The notes: generated by a model not told the origin, from the sequence alone. Positions 51,250 through 60,501 are shown, numbered from the stretch's first letter. The stretch is DNA of 64,000 nucleotides from Xylanibacter ruminicola (GCF_900142525.1 NZ_FRBD01000015.1:61922-125921); one strand, 5' to 3'. A program made the numbers and translations.

Positions 51250-52248
51250 TTACGGTATCCTCCTAAATATAGTTACACGCAGCAGAATTTCGAGCAGCAA
51301 CGCCAGAACGGCAATAAGTGCAAAAGGCTGATAGGCCTCGTAGCGCTTAGAGAAGGTCTTGACATTGAGTTTGCTCTTTTCCAACTGGTCGATTTCCTTA
51401 TAGATGTTACGAAGTTCCTTGGTATTAGTGGCGCGATAGAAATCGCCCTCGGTAGCGCTGGCAATCTCGCTCAACGTCTTGGTGTCAATCTCAACAGGAA
51501 TGTTGACGTACTGCACACCGCCTGCCACAGGCATGGGGTAAGGTGCAATCTTATTGGTACCAACACCAATGGTGTAGACACGGATGCCCAAACTCTTGGC
51601 AATCTCGGCAGCAGTAGATGGCGAGATGTCGCCACGGTTGTTACTACCATCGGTAAGCAGGATGACCACCTTGCTCTTAGCCTTGGAATCCTTGAGACGG
51701 CTCACGGCATTGGCAAGACCCATACCGATAGCAGTACCATCCTCAATGAGTCCGCGGGCTGCGATATCGGTACGCACATTCTGCAAGAGATTAAGCAACG
51801 AGCCATGATCGGTAGTCATTGGGCACTGGGTGAACGATTCGCCGGCAAAAATCACCAGTCCGATATTATCATTGGGGCGACCAGCTACAAACTCAGCGGC
51901 AACCTGCTTGGCAGCCTCGATACGGTTAGGCTTGAGATCTTCGGCCAGCATACTGGTTGATACGTCCATAGCCAGCATGATATCAATACCCTCGACGGTC
52001 TTGCTATCCCAAGAGTTCTGGGTCTGAGGGCGCGCCAGCACCAACACAATCATGACAAATACCAGCAGTCGGAGTAGCATGGAAAGCGGCATGAGCGCTA
52101 CCTTCCAGCTTCGAGGCGCATAACGGAAGGCGAAGGTATCGCTCATCCGCAGCGTGGGCTCGGTTTTCTTTCTGTACATCACATACCATATTAAATAAGG
52201 TATGATGAGCAGAAGCAACAGCAGATATTCTTTATTGGCAAATTCCAT
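51250..52248 (-). CDS. batA: Aerotolerance protein BatA (VWA domain)
   Basis: A 332-residue membrane-anchored protein: two N-terminal helices (YLLLLLLIIPYLIWYV; MLLRLLVFVMIVLVL), a VWA domain with MIDAS residues DVSTSM, the GTAIGMGLAN threonine and LLTDGSNNRGD, and a C-terminal helix. It pairs with BatB in the Bat complex. It lies 10 bp after the conserved membrane protein gene and 2 bp before batBC. Confidence 0.9.
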   Translation of the reverse strand: MEFANKEYLLLLLLIIPYLIWYVMYRKKTEPTLRMSDTFAFRYAPRSWKVALMPLSMLLRLLVFVMIVLVLARPQTQNSWDSKTVEGIDIMLAMDVSTSMLAEDLKPNRIEAAKQVAAEFVAGRPNDNIGLVIFAGESFTQCPMTTDHGSLLNLLQNVRTDIAARGLIEDGTAIGMGLANAVSRLKDSKAKSKVVILLTDGSNNRGDISPSTAAEIAKSLGIRVYTIGVGTNKIAPYPMPVAGGVQYVNIPVEIDTKTLSEIASATEGDFYRATNTKELRNIYKEIDQLEKSKLNVKTFSKRYEAYQPFALIAVLALLLEILLRVTIFRRIP

Positions 52249-52258
52249 TTGTTCTTAT

Positions 52259-53326
52259 TTAATTCAATAACTGATAAAGGGTGTAGACCACATAGCCGAA
52301 CAGACCTGCACATACCACAGAGATAATGGTGATGAACGACTTGAGCAATCGACGTGACTTCTGTGTACGCTGATCCTCTTCAGAGAGTTGCGGTTTAACC
52401 GTTTCTTCAACAGGCTGGTTCTCCAGCTTGGTCTGATTGATAAAGTCGATAGCACTTACCAAGTTCTTATCGTTCTCGTTAATCAGCGTAGAGTACTTAG
52501 CAAACTTAACCAGATCGGCTGTCATAAACAGCTCGCGCAACTCGTCGAGAGCCTTCTGATCCTGTGAGGCGGTGAGTCGCTCAATAATCTCGCTACTGGT
52601 CATCTCCATAGCGCTGAATCCGTAGCGCTCCTCGATATACTTACGCAAGGTATCTGTAAGCTTGGTGTAGTACTCCTTCGAGTTCTCGGACGATACCATC
52701 TTATCGGCCTTAATCTGCTCAATCTCCTGCATAGCCTTCTGATGAGGCAACAGGCGCTTAACAATACGGATATGAGTGATGATGGGCTTGTTGTCGCGCA
52801 GGCGCAAGTAGAGGTAATAGCACAAAGCCACGAGTACCAGCATCAGCACGCTGAGCCAGAAAGGCAAACTCCACTCACTCCAGAGGAACGGATTGTCCTG
52901 CACATCCTTAGGACCGAAGAACTGATCGATCTTGGTAGTATCAACATCGATAGTGAGCACCTTGAGTGCCAGACTCTTACTCTTATACTGCTTGCCATCA
53001 ACCTTTACCGTCATAGGAGGGAGATAGTAGAGCGTATCATCGAACGAGGTCAGCGTGTAGACCATCGAACGAGCTTCAAAGCCATCGGCAGCCTCCTTTT
53101 TCTCCTCCTGACAAGCTAACACCTCAACACCAGGCGTCATCATCTGAGTGGGCTGAAACTGGGGAAGCTCGACCTTAGCCGAAGGCTTCACAGTAGTAGT
53201 CAATCGGAGATGTGTCTGCTGGCCGACAAAGATCTGAATCGAATCAATCTCAGCCTCGACAGATACTTGTGCCGAAGAGATCAAAGTGCTGGTTATGAGC
53301 GATATAAGAAGAAATATTCTTTTCAT
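52259..53326 (-). CDS. Bat-operon membrane protein
   Basis: A 355-residue protein with signal peptide (MKRIFLLISLITSTLISSAQ), a beta-rich periplasmic domain (about 20-130, IQIFVGQQTHLRLTTTV), a membrane helix near 152-172, a cytoplasmic helical region (YYTKLTDTLRKYIEERYGFSAMEMTSSEII) and a last helix near residue 333. This gene is conserved between the DUF58 and batA genes in Bacteroidetes. It resembles the N-terminal part of BatD in layout. It overlaps the DUF58 gene by one base. Confidence 0.8.
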   Translation of the reverse strand: MKRIFLLISLITSTLISSAQVSVEAEIDSIQIFVGQQTHLRLTTTVKPSAKVELPQFQPTQMMTPGVEVLACQEEKKEAADGFEARSMVYTLTSFDDTLYYLPPMTVKVDGKQYKSKSLALKVLTIDVDTTKIDQFFGPKDVQDNPFLWSEWSLPFWLSVLMLVLVALCYYLYLRLRDNKPIITHIRIVKRLLPHQKAMQEIEQIKADKMVSSENSKEYYTKLTDTLRKYIEERYGFSAMEMTSSEIIERLTASQDQKALDELRELFMTADLVKFAKYSTLINENDKNLVSAIDFINQTKLENQPVEETVKPQLSEEDQRTQKSRRLLKSFITIISVVCAGLFGYVVYTLYQLLN

Positions 53327-54195
53327 TAGTTACGCTTTTTAAATAGCAGTAGCAGCGATTTCACAAAGTCCTCATTGGTGGCTATGCTCACACTATCTAC
53401 ATTGCTCTTATTAAAAGTTTCCTGCAACTGAGCCTGACGGGTAAGCCAATACTTATTATATGCCTGGCGCAGTTTCTTGGAACTAGTATCAACATACTGC
53501 TCGTAGCCAGTCTCGGCATCTACTACCTTCATCAAGCCTACATCGGGCAACTCACGGGCACGCTGGTCGTAGACCTGTATGGCTACCACATCGTGCTTGC
53601 GATTGGCAATCTGCAACGACTGCAGGAAATCGCCACGTACATAGAAGTCGCTAAGAATAAAGGCTGTGGTGCGACGCTTCTGGACACTCGACAAGAATTC
53701 GATGGCCTGCTTCACATCGGTGCGGGTTGACTCGGGCTTGAAGTCGAGCATCTCGCGGATGATGTAAAGAATATGCTTGCGGCCCTTCTTAGGTGGGATA
53801 TATTTCTCGATCTTATCCGAGAAAAAGACAACACCAATCTTATCGTTGTTCTGGATGGCGCTGAAGGCAAGGGTGGCAGCAATCTCTGTCACCATGTCGC
53901 GCTTCATCTGCTTCTGGGTTCCGAAATCGAGCGAACCACTGACGTCGATAAGCAGCATCACCGTCATCTCACGCTCTTCTTCGAACACCTTGACATAAGG
54001 ACGATGGAAACGAGCAGTCACATTCCAGTCGATATCACGAACATCATCGCCGAACTGATACTCGCGCACCTCGCTGAAGGCCATACCCCTACCCTTGAAG
54101 GCAGAGTGGTACTGACCAGCAAAGATGTTTGAGCTCAAGCCACGGGTCTTGATCTCGATCTTTCGGACTTTCTTTATGATCTCAGAGGTTTCCAT
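53326..54195 (-). CDS. DUF58-domain protein of the Bat operon
   Basis: A 289-residue cytosolic protein with the DUF58 motif (FSEVREYQFGDDVRDIDWNV) followed by a degenerate VWA fold (MLLIDVSGSLDFG; VVFFSDKIEKYIP; FILSDFYVRG). DUF58 proteins work with MoxR ATPases, perhaps as substrate adaptors. Starts overlap the moxR stop by one base, giving translational coupling. Confidence 0.9.
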   Translation of the reverse strand: METSEIIKKVRKIEIKTRGLSSNIFAGQYHSAFKGRGMAFSEVREYQFGDDVRDIDWNVTARFHRPYVKVFEEEREMTVMLLIDVSGSLDFGTQKQMKRDMVTEIAATLAFSAIQNNDKIGVVFFSDKIEKYIPPKKGRKHILYIIREMLDFKPESTRTDVKQAIEFLSSVQKRRTTAFILSDFYVRGDFLQSLQIANRKHDVVAIQVYDQRARELPDVGLMKVVDAETGYEQYVDTSSKKLRQAYNKYWLTRQAQLQETFNKSNVDSVSIATNEDFVKSLLLLFKKRN

Positions 54196-55190
54196 CAGGG
54201 CACTTCAACCTTATTGATAATCTTTGAAACAATCTCCTCGCTAGTGATGTTGCTGGCTTCAGCCTCGTAGGTAAGACCGATACGATGACGCAATACATCA
54301 TGAGCCACAGCACGTACATCCTCAGGAACAACATATCCACGACGCTTGATGAATGCATAAGCACGGGCAGCCTTAGCCAGATTGATGCTGGCACGAGGAG
54401 AGCCTCCGAACGAAATCATATCCTTAAGATCCTTCAGTCCGTAACGCTCAGGATAGCGGGTTGCAAACACGATGTCGGCAATATACTGTTCGATCTTCTC
54501 GTCGATATATACCTCGCGAACCACGCTACGAGCCTTTAGAATCTCGTCGGCTGTAGTAACAGGTGATACCTGAGGCATCTCGCCTGTAATATTTTCGCGG
54601 ATAATCTTCTTCTCTTCTTCAAGCGTAGGATAATCGATAACGACCTTCAGCATGAAACGGTCGACCTGTGCCTCAGGCAGTGGGTAGGTACCTTCCTGCT
54701 CTATTGGGTTCTGGGTGGCCATCACCAAGAATGGATTTGGCAAGCTGAATGTCTGACTACCAATGGTTACCTGTTTTTCCTGCATAGCCTCGAGCAAGGC
54801 ACTCTGTACCTTTGCTGGGGCACGGTTAATTTCATCGGCCAATACGAAGTTGGCAAATACAGGGCCCATCTTTACTTGGAACTTCTCATCTTTCTGCGAG
54901 TAGATCATGGTACCAATCACGTCGGCAGGGAGAAGGTCGGGGGTAAACTGGATACGACTATATTTTGAGTCGATCAACTGCGAAAGGGTTTTAATAGCCA
55001 ATGTCTTTGCCAGACCAGGAACACCTTCCAACAGGATATGTCCATCACTCAACAAACCAATCAAAAGTGAATCAACCAAATGCTTCTGACCCACGATAAC
55101 GCGGTCCATTCCACTAACAAGATTTGTTACAAATGCGCTTTGTTGTTCAATCCGAATATTCAACTCTCGGATGTCAATAGCTTCTGCCAT
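54195..55190 (-). CDS. MoxR-family AAA+ ATPase
   Basis: A 331-residue AAA+ chaperone-like ATPase. Walker A GVPGLAKT (about 56-63), Walker B FVLADEINRA, sensor 1 MATQNPIEQEG, an arginine in LPEAQVDRFM and sensor 2 GSPRASINLAKAA. MoxR proteins assemble or remodel VWA proteins, here BatA/BatB and the DUF58 protein. It is the first gene of an eight-gene operon that runs through queA without a gap above 11 bp. Confidence 0.93.
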   Translation of the reverse strand: MAEAIDIRELNIRIEQQSAFVTNLVSGMDRVIVGQKHLVDSLLIGLLSDGHILLEGVPGLAKTLAIKTLSQLIDSKYSRIQFTPDLLPADVIGTMIYSQKDEKFQVKMGPVFANFVLADEINRAPAKVQSALLEAMQEKQVTIGSQTFSLPNPFLVMATQNPIEQEGTYPLPEAQVDRFMLKVVIDYPTLEEEKKIIRENITGEMPQVSPVTTADEILKARSVVREVYIDEKIEQYIADIVFATRYPERYGLKDLKDMISFGGSPRASINLAKAARAYAFIKRRGYVVPEDVRAVAHDVLRHRIGLTYEAEASNITSEEIVSKIINKVEVP

Positions 55191-55226
55191 AATATTTTCT
55201 CTTTATAAGTTTTCTAAATTTGAATG

Positions 55227-55234
55227 CAAAAATA
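55227..55234 (-). promoter_or_regulatory. Bat operon promoter, -7 box
   Basis: Minus-strand TATTTTTG, 37 bp before the moxR start; -33 TTG not clear. Confidence 0.5.
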
Positions 55235-55281
55235 GTTGTTTTAAAAGACTTTGCCACTATTTATCTGTCTAAATAATATTA

Positions 55282-55319
55282 AAAAAGTTTCCCAAAACCT
55301 AAGTTTTAAGAAACTTTTT
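55282..55319 (-). terminator. Terminator of the ftsY-rimO-HU operon
   Basis: A perfect 10-bp stem AAAAAGTTTC (55282-55291) with GAAACTTTTT (55310-55319), with an inner AAAAC/GTTTT stem and a T run on the minus strand, 15 bp after the HU-LysM stop. Confidence 0.8.
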
Positions 55320-55333
55320 CATTATTTGCTGAT

Positions 55334-57493
55334 TTAGTTGGCTGTTGCCGCCTTCTTTTTCTTCTTCAACTCCAATTTTGGAATTTTGATTTCCTGGCCA
55401 ACTTTCAATGGAGTAGAAGCCTTGATATTGTTGAACACCTCAAGATAGCACTCCATGTCTGGTCCCAAGTAACGGCGTGAAATCTTTACAAGATCCTCAC
55501 CTTCTTTCACCTTAACAGTCTTATCTGTACCTACGATTCGATAGGCTCCAAGACGCACTCTTACATCCATCGCATCGTACTTATTCTGTGCTGCTTTCGT
55601 TTTAGCATCAGCCTCTGCTTTGGCCTTAGCTTCAGCGGCTGCTTTTTCAGCGGCAGCTCTAGCATCTGCCTCGGCTTTTGCTTTGGCAGCGGCCTCAGCT
55701 TTTGCTTCCTTTTCTTGAGGTTCTGCTACAGGCTCTTCTACAGGTGCAACTTCTTCGGGAGCCTCTTCTGCCTTAGGTTCAGGTGCTTCAATTTTAGAGA
55801 CATCAACTTTCTGCACATTCACAACTGAAGCCTCCTCAGCAGGAGCCACCAGTTTGGTATATGGGTAGTAACTACCAAGCAGATAACCACCAGCTAAACC
55901 TATCAAACATGCAATTAAAGCAAACAACCATTTCAAGCCGCCAGACTTCTTCGTATTTTCCGACTCGAAGACATCGTCGTCAGTATCTTCTGGTTCATCA
56001 GCCATCTCAGGTTCATCTGATATCTCTGATACTGCAACCGTCTTTGGTTCAGCTACGCTTTCTGACTCAACAGGTTCGTAAATATCTGCTACCTTTTCAG
56101 CTTTATCGTTCGCACCAAAGAAAGCATTCAGCTCGTCATCAGCACTCATCTTTGGCTTTTCAACCTCAGGTTCTGGGGTATATACAGGCTCGGGCTCTGG
56201 AGCCACAATTGGTTCTGGCTCAGGAACATACACTGGTTCGGGCTCAATAATCGGCTCGGGTTCAGGAGCAACTATTGGCTCTGGCTCAGGAACATATACC
56301 GGTTTTGGCTCAGGAGCAACTATGGGCTCAGGAGCAACTATGGGCTCAGGAATAATGGGCTCAGGAGTCGGCTCAACTATTGGTTCCGGAGCCACTACTG
56401 GCTCGGGCTGTACTACTGGCTCTGGCTGTACTACTGGCTCTGGCTGTACTACTGGCTCTGGCTGTGCGACTGGCGCGGGTTTATTCGATTTGACAGTCTG
56501 GAACTTGCTAAGAATCGACTGCAAATTAGATGTAGCAGGTTGAGGAGTTTCAACCTTAGGCTCTGGAGCAGCAACTGGCTCAGGAGCAGCAACTGGCTCT
56601 GGCTCTACAACTGACTCTTCAGCCTTTGGAGCAACATAAGGTTCTATGACCCACTCTGGTATATCCTCATCAGCAATTTCTTCCAAAACCTTTGGCTCAG
56701 GAGTAACTACGGGCTCTGGTGTTACAACTGGTTCTGGAACAACAACTGGTTCTGGAACAACAACTGGTTCAGGAGCAACAATTGGCTCTGGAACATCTTC
56801 GATTTCTGGACGAACTGTATTCTCAGGACGGACAGTAGCCTCTGGTCTGAAGGTCGTCTCAAGCTCATCGTTGATATCATCATCTTCGAACTCGTCCTCA
56901 AATTCATCCTCTGGTTCATCCTCTGGCTCATCTTCCTCCTCGGGCACTGTTGGCTCTGGTTCTACCACAGGCTCATCAACGCCACCGAAATCAACAAGTG
57001 GCATTGCCGAGTGATCATCCTCAACAACAGGCTCTGGCTCGGGTTCAACCATAGGTTCTGGCTCAACGATGGGCTCAGGTTCTACTACGGGTTCGGGCTC
57101 AACAACTGGTTCAGAGTCAATCTCTGGCTCTGGGGCATCAGTAGTAGTGGTATCAACATCTTCAAAGTCAACACCATCATTAAGAACCACGGTCTCAAAC
57201 TGAGAGAAAGGCTTATTCACCAGTTCTTTGAGTAAAGCATCAGGCGCATAAGTAATCTTTCCGTGCCCTTCAATAAGAACACGTTCGCCTGTATTTACAT
57301 TTACACTTTCGCGGTCTTCAACATCAATAATCTTGAATGTACCAAGGCCTTTAACCTTAACGAGTTTATCTGATTCAAGTCGCTGCTGAACGATATCAAA
57401 CATGGCGCTAACAAACAAACTTGCATCGCGCCTGTTCATCTTTTTACGCTCTATCAGCACATTGGCCAGCTCTTGTATTGAAATCTTTCCCAT
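55334..57493 (-). CDS. HU-domain, transmembrane, LysM protein
   Basis: A 719-residue protein with an unusual order: HU/IHF DNA-binding domain (1-95, with VKVKGLGTFKIIDVEDRESVN), an acidic PEPxPV repeat region (about 115-475), one membrane helix (about 520-545, LKWLFALIACLIGLAGGYLLG), an Ala/Lys/Glu-rich coiled region (560-650) and a C-terminal LysM domain (660-715, VKEGEDLVKISRRYLG...LKVGQEIKIP). LysM binds peptidoglycan, so the protein could tie the nucleoid to the cell wall if HU stays in the cytoplasm. It overlaps the HU gene by one base and ends the operon. Confidence 0.85.
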   Translation of the reverse strand: MGKISIQELANVLIERKKMNRRDASLFVSAMFDIVQQRLESDKLVKVKGLGTFKIIDVEDRESVNVNTGERVLIEGHGKITYAPDALLKELVNKPFSQFETVVLNDGVDFEDVDTTTTDAPEPEIDSEPVVEPEPVVEPEPIVEPEPMVEPEPEPVVEDDHSAMPLVDFGGVDEPVVEPEPTVPEEEDEPEDEPEDEFEDEFEDDDINDELETTFRPEATVRPENTVRPEIEDVPEPIVAPEPVVVPEPVVVPEPVVTPEPVVTPEPKVLEEIADEDIPEWVIEPYVAPKAEESVVEPEPVAAPEPVAAPEPKVETPQPATSNLQSILSKFQTVKSNKPAPVAQPEPVVQPEPVVQPEPVVQPEPVVAPEPIVEPTPEPIIPEPIVAPEPIVAPEPKPVYVPEPEPIVAPEPEPIIEPEPVYVPEPEPIVAPEPEPVYTPEPEVEKPKMSADDELNAFFGANDKAEKVADIYEPVESESVAEPKTVAVSEISDEPEMADEPEDTDDDVFESENTKKSGGLKWLFALIACLIGLAGGYLLGSYYPYTKLVAPAEEASVVNVQKVDVSKIEAPEPKAEEAPEEVAPVEEPVAEPQEKEAKAEAAAKAKAEADARAAAEKAAAEAKAKAEADAKTKAAQNKYDAMDVRVRLGAYRIVGTDKTVKVKEGEDLVKISRRYLGPDMECYLEVFNNIKASTPLKVGQEIKIPKLELKKKKKAATAN
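56397..56475. repeat. 18-bp minisatellite inside the HU-LysM gene
   Basis: About four copies of GGCTCTGGCTGTACTACT (plus strand), coding PEPVVQ on the minus strand, within a wider field of degenerate PEP repeats. Likely variable in copy number. Confidence 0.75.
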
Positions 57494-57780
57494 TACTCAG
57501 CTCCTCCATTCTTTACACGTTCTTTCCAACTAACATTAGGCTTAAAGGTGAGCACCAACTTTGGTGGCACCAGCATACGCTGCCCTGTAGAAGGATTAAC
57601 CATGATTCGTTCCATTTTCTTTTTTACCTCGAATGTACCGAAAGTAGGAATAAGCACTGAGTCATCATCTTGGAAATGATCTCCCATTGCCTCAACAACA
57701 CAATTCACAAACTGCTGGGTTTCATCGGTAGAATACCCTGTGCGTTGTGCCAATTCTGCGATAAAGTCTTTATTGTTCAT
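57493..57780 (-). CDS. HU-family DNA-binding protein
   Basis: A 95-residue HU/IHF protein starting at the ATG at 57780 (MNNKDFIAELAQRTGYS). It has the dimerising helices and beta arms of HU (VLIPTFGTFEVKKKMERIMVNPSTGQRM, where the turn normally contacts DNA). It overlaps rimO by 11 bp and the HU-LysM gene by one base, suggesting the two HU-domain products are made together and might form mixed dimers. Confidence 0.92.
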   Translation of the reverse strand: MNNKDFIAELAQRTGYSTDETQQFVNCVVEAMGDHFQDDDSVLIPTFGTFEVKKKMERIMVNPSTGQRMLVPPKLVLTFKPNVSWKERVKNGGAE

Positions 57781-59083
57781 ATGTTTTAATGATTGTGGTT
57801 CCGTATATATCAAACTCTTCTGAATCTGTAATCAGAACATCATAGAATTCGCCTATTTTAAGATTAGCTTCCGAAGCAGGAATCAGTACCTCTGGGTCTA
57901 CCTCAGGCGAGCAGAACTCCGTACGGCCGATATAATAATCGCCCTCAAGACGGTCGATAATTACCTTCAGCACCTTTCCCATCTTTTCGGCTTCAAGTTC
58001 CGTACTGATATTCTGTTGAATACGCATAATCTTATCAAGTCGCGACTGCTTAACATCTTCAGGAACATCGTCCTCAAAGTTGTCAGCCGAATAAGTTCCC
58101 TCTTCCTCCGAATAGGCAAATGCTCCCATACGCTCAAAACGAGCCCATTTCACAAACTCCTTGAGTTCCTCAAAATCTTCATCTGTCTCACCTGGGAAGC
58201 CAACCATCAGGGTTGTGCGTATATGGATACCTGGCACCTCCTCACGCAAACGCTTAACCAACTCATAGGTTTCTTCCTTCGAAACGTGGCGACGCATACG
58301 GGTAAGCATATTATCAGAAATATGCTGCAGGGCAATATCCAGATACTTACAAACGTTTTTCTTCTCGCGAATCACGCGAAGCAGATCCCAAGGGAAATGT
58401 GTGGGATATACATAATGCAAGCGAATCCACTCTACTCCTGGAATATCAGCCATCTGTTCGATAAGCTCGGCAATATGCTGTTTGCCATCAAGGTCTACTC
58501 CATAATATGTAAGCTCCTGAGCTATGACATTAAACTCTTTTGTGCCCTGACTTACAAGATATCGAACCTCGTCGAGTATCTCTTGCATGGGACGACTCTG
58601 ATGCTTACCTGTAATCAGAGGTATAGCACAATAAGCGCAATGACGATCGCATCCCTCACTAATCTTGATATATGCATAGTGACGCGGTGTTGTAATATGA
58701 CGCTTACCTTCGCAGGCATTGAAATCCTCACCTTTCAGATCCTTTAACAGCTGCTTATAATTAAACTTTCCATACCATCCATCAACCTCAGGAATCTCAC
58801 GTTCCAAATCGGCAAGATAGCGTTCAGAGAGGCACCCCATTACGAAAAGCTTCTCTATCCTACCTTCGGTCTTGGCCTGGGCAAACTCCAGGATGGTATT
58901 GATACTCTCTTCCTTAGCGTCGTTAATGAAACCACAAGTATTAACTACAACTATCTCACCCTGAGGATCATCGCTATCGTGAGTACACTTAAAGCCATTA
59001 GCCTCCATCAAGCCCATCAGTGTCTCGCTGTCAACAAGGTTTTTTGAGCATCCGAGTGATATAAAATCTATAGTCTTACTCAT
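57770..59083 (-). CDS. rimO: Ribosomal protein S12 methylthiotransferase RimO
   Basis: A 437-residue radical-SAM enzyme that adds a methylthio group to Asp89 of ribosomal protein S12. N-terminal UPF0004 domain (SLGCSKNLVDSE, with cysteines in VVNTCGFI and VMGCLSERY), radical-SAM motif CDRHCAYCAIP, and a C-terminal TRAM domain (VIIDRLEGDYYIGRTEFCSPEVD). Overlaps ftsY by 8 bp. Confidence 0.95.
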   Translation of the reverse strand: MSKTIDFISLGCSKNLVDSETLMGLMEANGFKCTHDSDDPQGEIVVVNTCGFINDAKEESINTILEFAQAKTEGRIEKLFVMGCLSERYLADLEREIPEVDGWYGKFNYKQLLKDLKGEDFNACEGKRHITTPRHYAYIKISEGCDRHCAYCAIPLITGKHQSRPMQEILDEVRYLVSQGTKEFNVIAQELTYYGVDLDGKQHIAELIEQMADIPGVEWIRLHYVYPTHFPWDLLRVIREKKNVCKYLDIALQHISDNMLTRMRRHVSKEETYELVKRLREEVPGIHIRTTLMVGFPGETDEDFEELKEFVKWARFERMGAFAYSEEEGTYSADNFEDDVPEDVKQSRLDKIMRIQQNISTELEAEKMGKVLKVIIDRLEGDYYIGRTEFCSPEVDPEVLIPASEANLKIGEFYDVLITDSEEFDIYGTTIIKTYEQ

Positions 59084-60029
59084 TGAACAACGAATCTACA
59101 AACTGACGCTTATTAAACAACTGAAGATCTGTCATACCCTCACCCAGTCCGATGTATTTTACGGGAACCTTAAGCTGGTCGGAGATACCGATAACAACAC
59201 CACCCTTAGCGGTACCATCAAGCTTGGTGATAGCTAGAGATGTAATCTGGGTAACAGCAGCAAACTGCTTAGCCTGCTCGAAAGCGTTCTGACCGGTAGA
59301 GCCATCAAGCACCAGCATCACCTCATCGGGTGCCTCGGGCAGCACCTTCTTCATAACATCCTTAATCTTCTTGAGCTCATTCATCAAGCCCACCTTATTA
59401 TGCAGGCGTCCGGCTGTATCAATCAACACAACATCGGCGCCATTAGCCTTTGCACTTGAAAGGGTATCGAAAGCCACGCTGGCAGGATCGCTACCCATCT
59501 GCTGCTTGATAACGGGAACACCTACTCTTTCACCCCAGATACACAACTGCTCTACAGCAGCAGCGCGGAAGGTATCAGCAGCACCAAGGTAAACCTTCTT
59601 ACCAGCCTGCTTAAACTGCCAGGCCAGTTTGCCGATGGTAGTAGTCTTACCAACACCATTAACACCCACCACAAGGATTACATATGGTTTATGATCTGAA
59701 GGAAGATCCCAGTTCTCGTTATCTTCCGAATTATTCTCAGCTAACAAATTAGCGATCTCATCACGGAGAATGGAATTCAGTTCTGATGTACTTACATACT
59801 TATCGCGAGCCACGCGCTCCTCTATTCGCTCGATAATCTTCAAGGTAGTATCAACACCAACATCACTGGTGATGAGAACCTCTTCAAGATTATCCAATAC
59901 ATCATCATCTACCTTCGATTTTCCAGCTACAGCACGAGCCAGTTTATCGAACACACTCGTCTTGGTTTTCTCCAAACCCTTGTCGAGTGTCTCCTTCTTA
60001 TCCTTACTAAAAAATCCAAATAAACCCAT
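59076..60029 (-). CDS. ftsY: Signal recognition particle receptor FtsY
   Basis: A 317-residue SRP GTPase. NG-domain motifs: G1 GVNGVGKTTTIGKLA (about 121-135), DTFRAAAVEQL, G3 DTAGR, G4 TKLDGTAKGG, closing GLGEGMTDLQLFN. The acidic A domain found in E. coli is nearly absent (short lysine-rich start), usual in Bacteroidetes. It delivers ribosome-SRP complexes to SecYEG. First gene of the operon. Confidence 0.96.
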   Translation of the reverse strand: MGLFGFFSKDKKETLDKGLEKTKTSVFDKLARAVAGKSKVDDDVLDNLEEVLITSDVGVDTTLKIIERIEERVARDKYVSTSELNSILRDEIANLLAENNSEDNENWDLPSDHKPYVILVVGVNGVGKTTTIGKLAWQFKQAGKKVYLGAADTFRAAAVEQLCIWGERVGVPVIKQQMGSDPASVAFDTLSSAKANGADVVLIDTAGRLHNKVGLMNELKKIKDVMKKVLPEAPDEVMLVLDGSTGQNAFEQAKQFAAVTQITSLAITKLDGTAKGGVVIGISDQLKVPVKYIGLGEGMTDLQLFNKRQFVDSLFNE

Positions 60030-60048
60030 ATTGCAATATTTACGAGTG

Positions 60049-60079
60049 CAAAGATAGGAATAATTTGCGATACAGCCAA
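60049..60079 (-). promoter_or_regulatory. ftsY operon promoter
   Basis: Minus-strand TATCTTTG (60049-60056) with TTG at 60077-60079, 20 bp apart. The -33 box lies in the T tract of the upstream terminator. Confidence 0.7.
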
Positions 60080-60083
60080 AAAA

Positions 60084-60111
60084 AGAGGCCGCAAATTTCT
60101 TTGCGACCTCT
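60084..60111 (-). terminator. Terminator of the rpmB-rpmG-DUF4295 operon
   Basis: Stem AGAGGCCGCAAA (60084-60095) with TTTGCGACCTCT (60100-60111), 12 bp with one G-U pair on the minus-strand RNA and a 4-base loop, followed on the minus strand by a T run. Confidence 0.85.
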
Positions 60112-60133
60112 CATTTTATATAATAAACGGGGA

Positions 60134-60292
60134 TTAGTTCTTAAAGAAGTCCTTAACTGCCTCGTTAGGAACCATCTGCTCATCGAAGATGTAAGCACCA
60201 GTCTTTGGGCTCTTAACCATCTTGATTACCTTTGTGTAAGCGCGACCATCCTTTGAGCCTTCGTGGAGGGTAGCGACGGTTTTCTTTGCCAT
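60134..60292 (-). CDS. DUF4295 small basic protein
   Basis: A 52-residue protein starting MAKKTVATLHEGSKDGRAYT and ending AVKDFFKN. This matches the DUF4295 family, always found after rpmG in Bacteroidetes and thought to be ribosome-associated. It lies 13 bp after rpmG and is closed by a terminator. Confidence 0.85.
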   Translation of the reverse strand: MAKKTVATLHEGSKDGRAYTKVIKMVKSPKTGAYIFDEQMVPNEAVKDFFKN

Positions 60293-60305
60293 ACTTCAGT
60301 CCGTA

Positions 60306-60497
60306 TTATTTAATCTCCTTGTGAAGAGTCATCTTCTTCAGGATTGGGTTATACTTCATCAGCTCCATACGCTCAGGCGTATTCTTACGATTCTTTGTAG
60401 TCACATAGCGGCTTGTGCCGGGCATACCACTATTCTTGTGCTCTGTGCACTCCAGGATTACCTGGACGCGATTACCTTTTGCTTTCTTACTTGCCAT
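60306..60497 (-). CDS. rpmG: Ribosomal protein L33
   Basis: A 63-residue L33 with the [18 protein letters not shown] start region and a [19 protein letters not shown] core. Only one cysteine of the usual zinc pairs remains, so it is the zinc-free form. Four bp after rpmB. Confidence 0.95.
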   Translation of the reverse strand: MASKKAKGNRVQVILECTEHKNSGMPGTSRYVTTKNRKNTPERMELMKYNPILKKMTLHKEIK

Positions 60498-60501
60498 GAT
60501 C

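Noticed and set aside
50402..51331. 309-codon plus-strand frame across batBC/batA
   Set aside because: It crosses two well-supported genes on the other strand and has no recognisable features.
55334..57493. TonB-like energy transducer based on the proline-rich acidic repeats
   Set aside because: The membrane helix comes after the repeats and the C-terminus is LysM, not a TonB domain; the N-terminus is HU.
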